Assembly: GCA_964402115.1 (NCBI GenBank)
Contig: CAYOBW010000197.1
Location: forward strand, 1 to 13,375
Reading direction: 5' to 3'
DNA length: 13,375 nt
Source of the DNA: CAYOBW01 sp964402115
Lineage (GTDB): Bacteria; Verrucomicrobiota; Kiritimatiellia; UBA8416; CAYOBW01
A program made the position numbers and the translations under genes. A model generated the notes under the pieces. The model worked only from the letters and a program-made list of their open reading frames with translations. It made no database searches and was not told where the DNA came from. Below, piece by piece: positions 13,090 through 13,375 of the stretch (its first letter is position 1; each line of letters begins with the position of its first letter).

Positions 13090-13375
13090 ATGGGCGTACA
13101 ACTGCAGGTGGGCACACTCGATCTGTTCATCATCCTCGCATACATCCTGGGAGTGGTCGGCATCGGGTTCTGGGCGGGATTCGTGCAGCGGCGCCGTGGG
13201 TCGGGGGGCGAGGGCAGCCACTACTTCCTCGCCGGTAACACGCTGACCTGGCCTGTCATCGGCCTGGCCATGTTCGCGGCCAATATCTCCACCGTGCACC
13301 TCGTCAGCCTCGCGCAGACTGCCTACACCTCGGGCCTGCTCTACGGCAACTTCGAGTGGATGGCGGGCTTCACGC
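13090..13375 (+). CDS. Sodium:solute symporter (SSS family), N-terminal part, cut by window edge
   Basis: Ninety-five residues are visible. A first membrane helix (LFIILAYILGVVGIGFWAGF, 12-31) is followed by a basic loop (QRRRG), then SHYFLAGNTLTWPVIGLAMF (43-62) and AANISTVHLVSLAQTAYTSG (63-82). FLAGNTLTWPVIGLAMFAANIST is the classic start of sodium/solute symporters (YFLAGR.L.W..IG.S..A.NIS), where the second helix contributes to the sodium site. Planctomycete- and Verrucomicrobia-type bacteria carry many copies, often for sugars, sialic acid or amino acids. The substrate cannot be told from this part. It is transcribed away from the glycosyltransferase gene, with 125 bp between the two starts. 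Confidence 0.88.
   Translation, partial: MGVQLQVGTLDLFIILAYILGVVGIGFWAGFVQRRRGSGGEGSHYFLAGNTLTWPVIGLAMFAANISTVHLVSLAQTAYTSGLLYGNFEWMAGFT

Noticed and set aside
1..13375. tRNA, rRNA, CRISPR, transposase or phage genes
   Set aside because: I looked for clover-leaf patterns, spaced repeats and recombinase motifs on both strands and saw none.

Overview
The window is a GC-rich bacterial chromosome segment with twelve protein-coding genes (the first and last cut by the window edges), several short non-coding repeats and no recognisable RNA genes, CRISPR arrays, transposases or phage genes. The mixture points to the PVC superphylum, most likely Verrucomicrobiota or Kiritimatiellota. The pointers are a secreted PQQ-type beta-propeller protein opening with a DWPRWRGP motif, a secreted squalene-cyclase-like alpha/alpha-toroid protein, a small conserved protein (7772-8281) of a type I associate with Verrucomicrobia, an SSS symporter, and intergenic repeats of the (ACCCCTG)n and ATTCAGAAGTC type. 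This assignment is inference from protein style, not a phylogeny.

Layout. 2-919 (+) is the C-terminal part of a ClpX-like AAA+ unfoldase subunit with an unusual C-terminal extension. It converges on 926-2092 (-), a secreted toroid-fold protein. A short divergent promoter region (2093-2267) carrying a perfect REP-like palindrome leads into a two-gene (+) unit: an AMMECR1-domain protein (2268-2975) and, 8 nt later, a 793-residue membrane protein with a spermidine-synthase-like domain between two membrane modules (2984-5365). That gene ends inside a 7-bp tandem repeat and converges on the beta-propeller gene (5390-6646, -). A divergent region then starts a run of (+) genes: a secreted protein with a carboxypeptidase-regulatory-like beta-sandwich (6790-7659), then, behind a good sigma70-type promoter, the small conserved protein (7772-8281) and a HAD phosphatase with a C-terminal membrane segment (8313-9344), closed by a strong intrinsic terminator (9372-9403). 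An acyl-CoA dehydrogenase (9435-10598, -) follows. After a 323-bp non-coding stretch with repeats comes a (-) pair, a GT4-type glycosyltransferase (11651-12964) and a LolD-type ABC ATPase (10922-11647). The window ends with the start of an SSS-family sodium/solute symporter (13090 onward, +).

How the genes relate. No single pathway links the whole window. The tight units are AMMECR1 plus SpeE-like membrane protein, conserved small protein plus membrane-anchored HAD phosphatase, and glycosyltransferase plus LolD. The first is the best candidate for something undescribed. Its AMMECR1 protein has two plausible starts, one giving a signal peptide and one, with a perfect Shine-Dalgarno, giving a cytosolic form. 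Its membrane partner keeps the SpeE fold but lacks the catalytic aspartate region.
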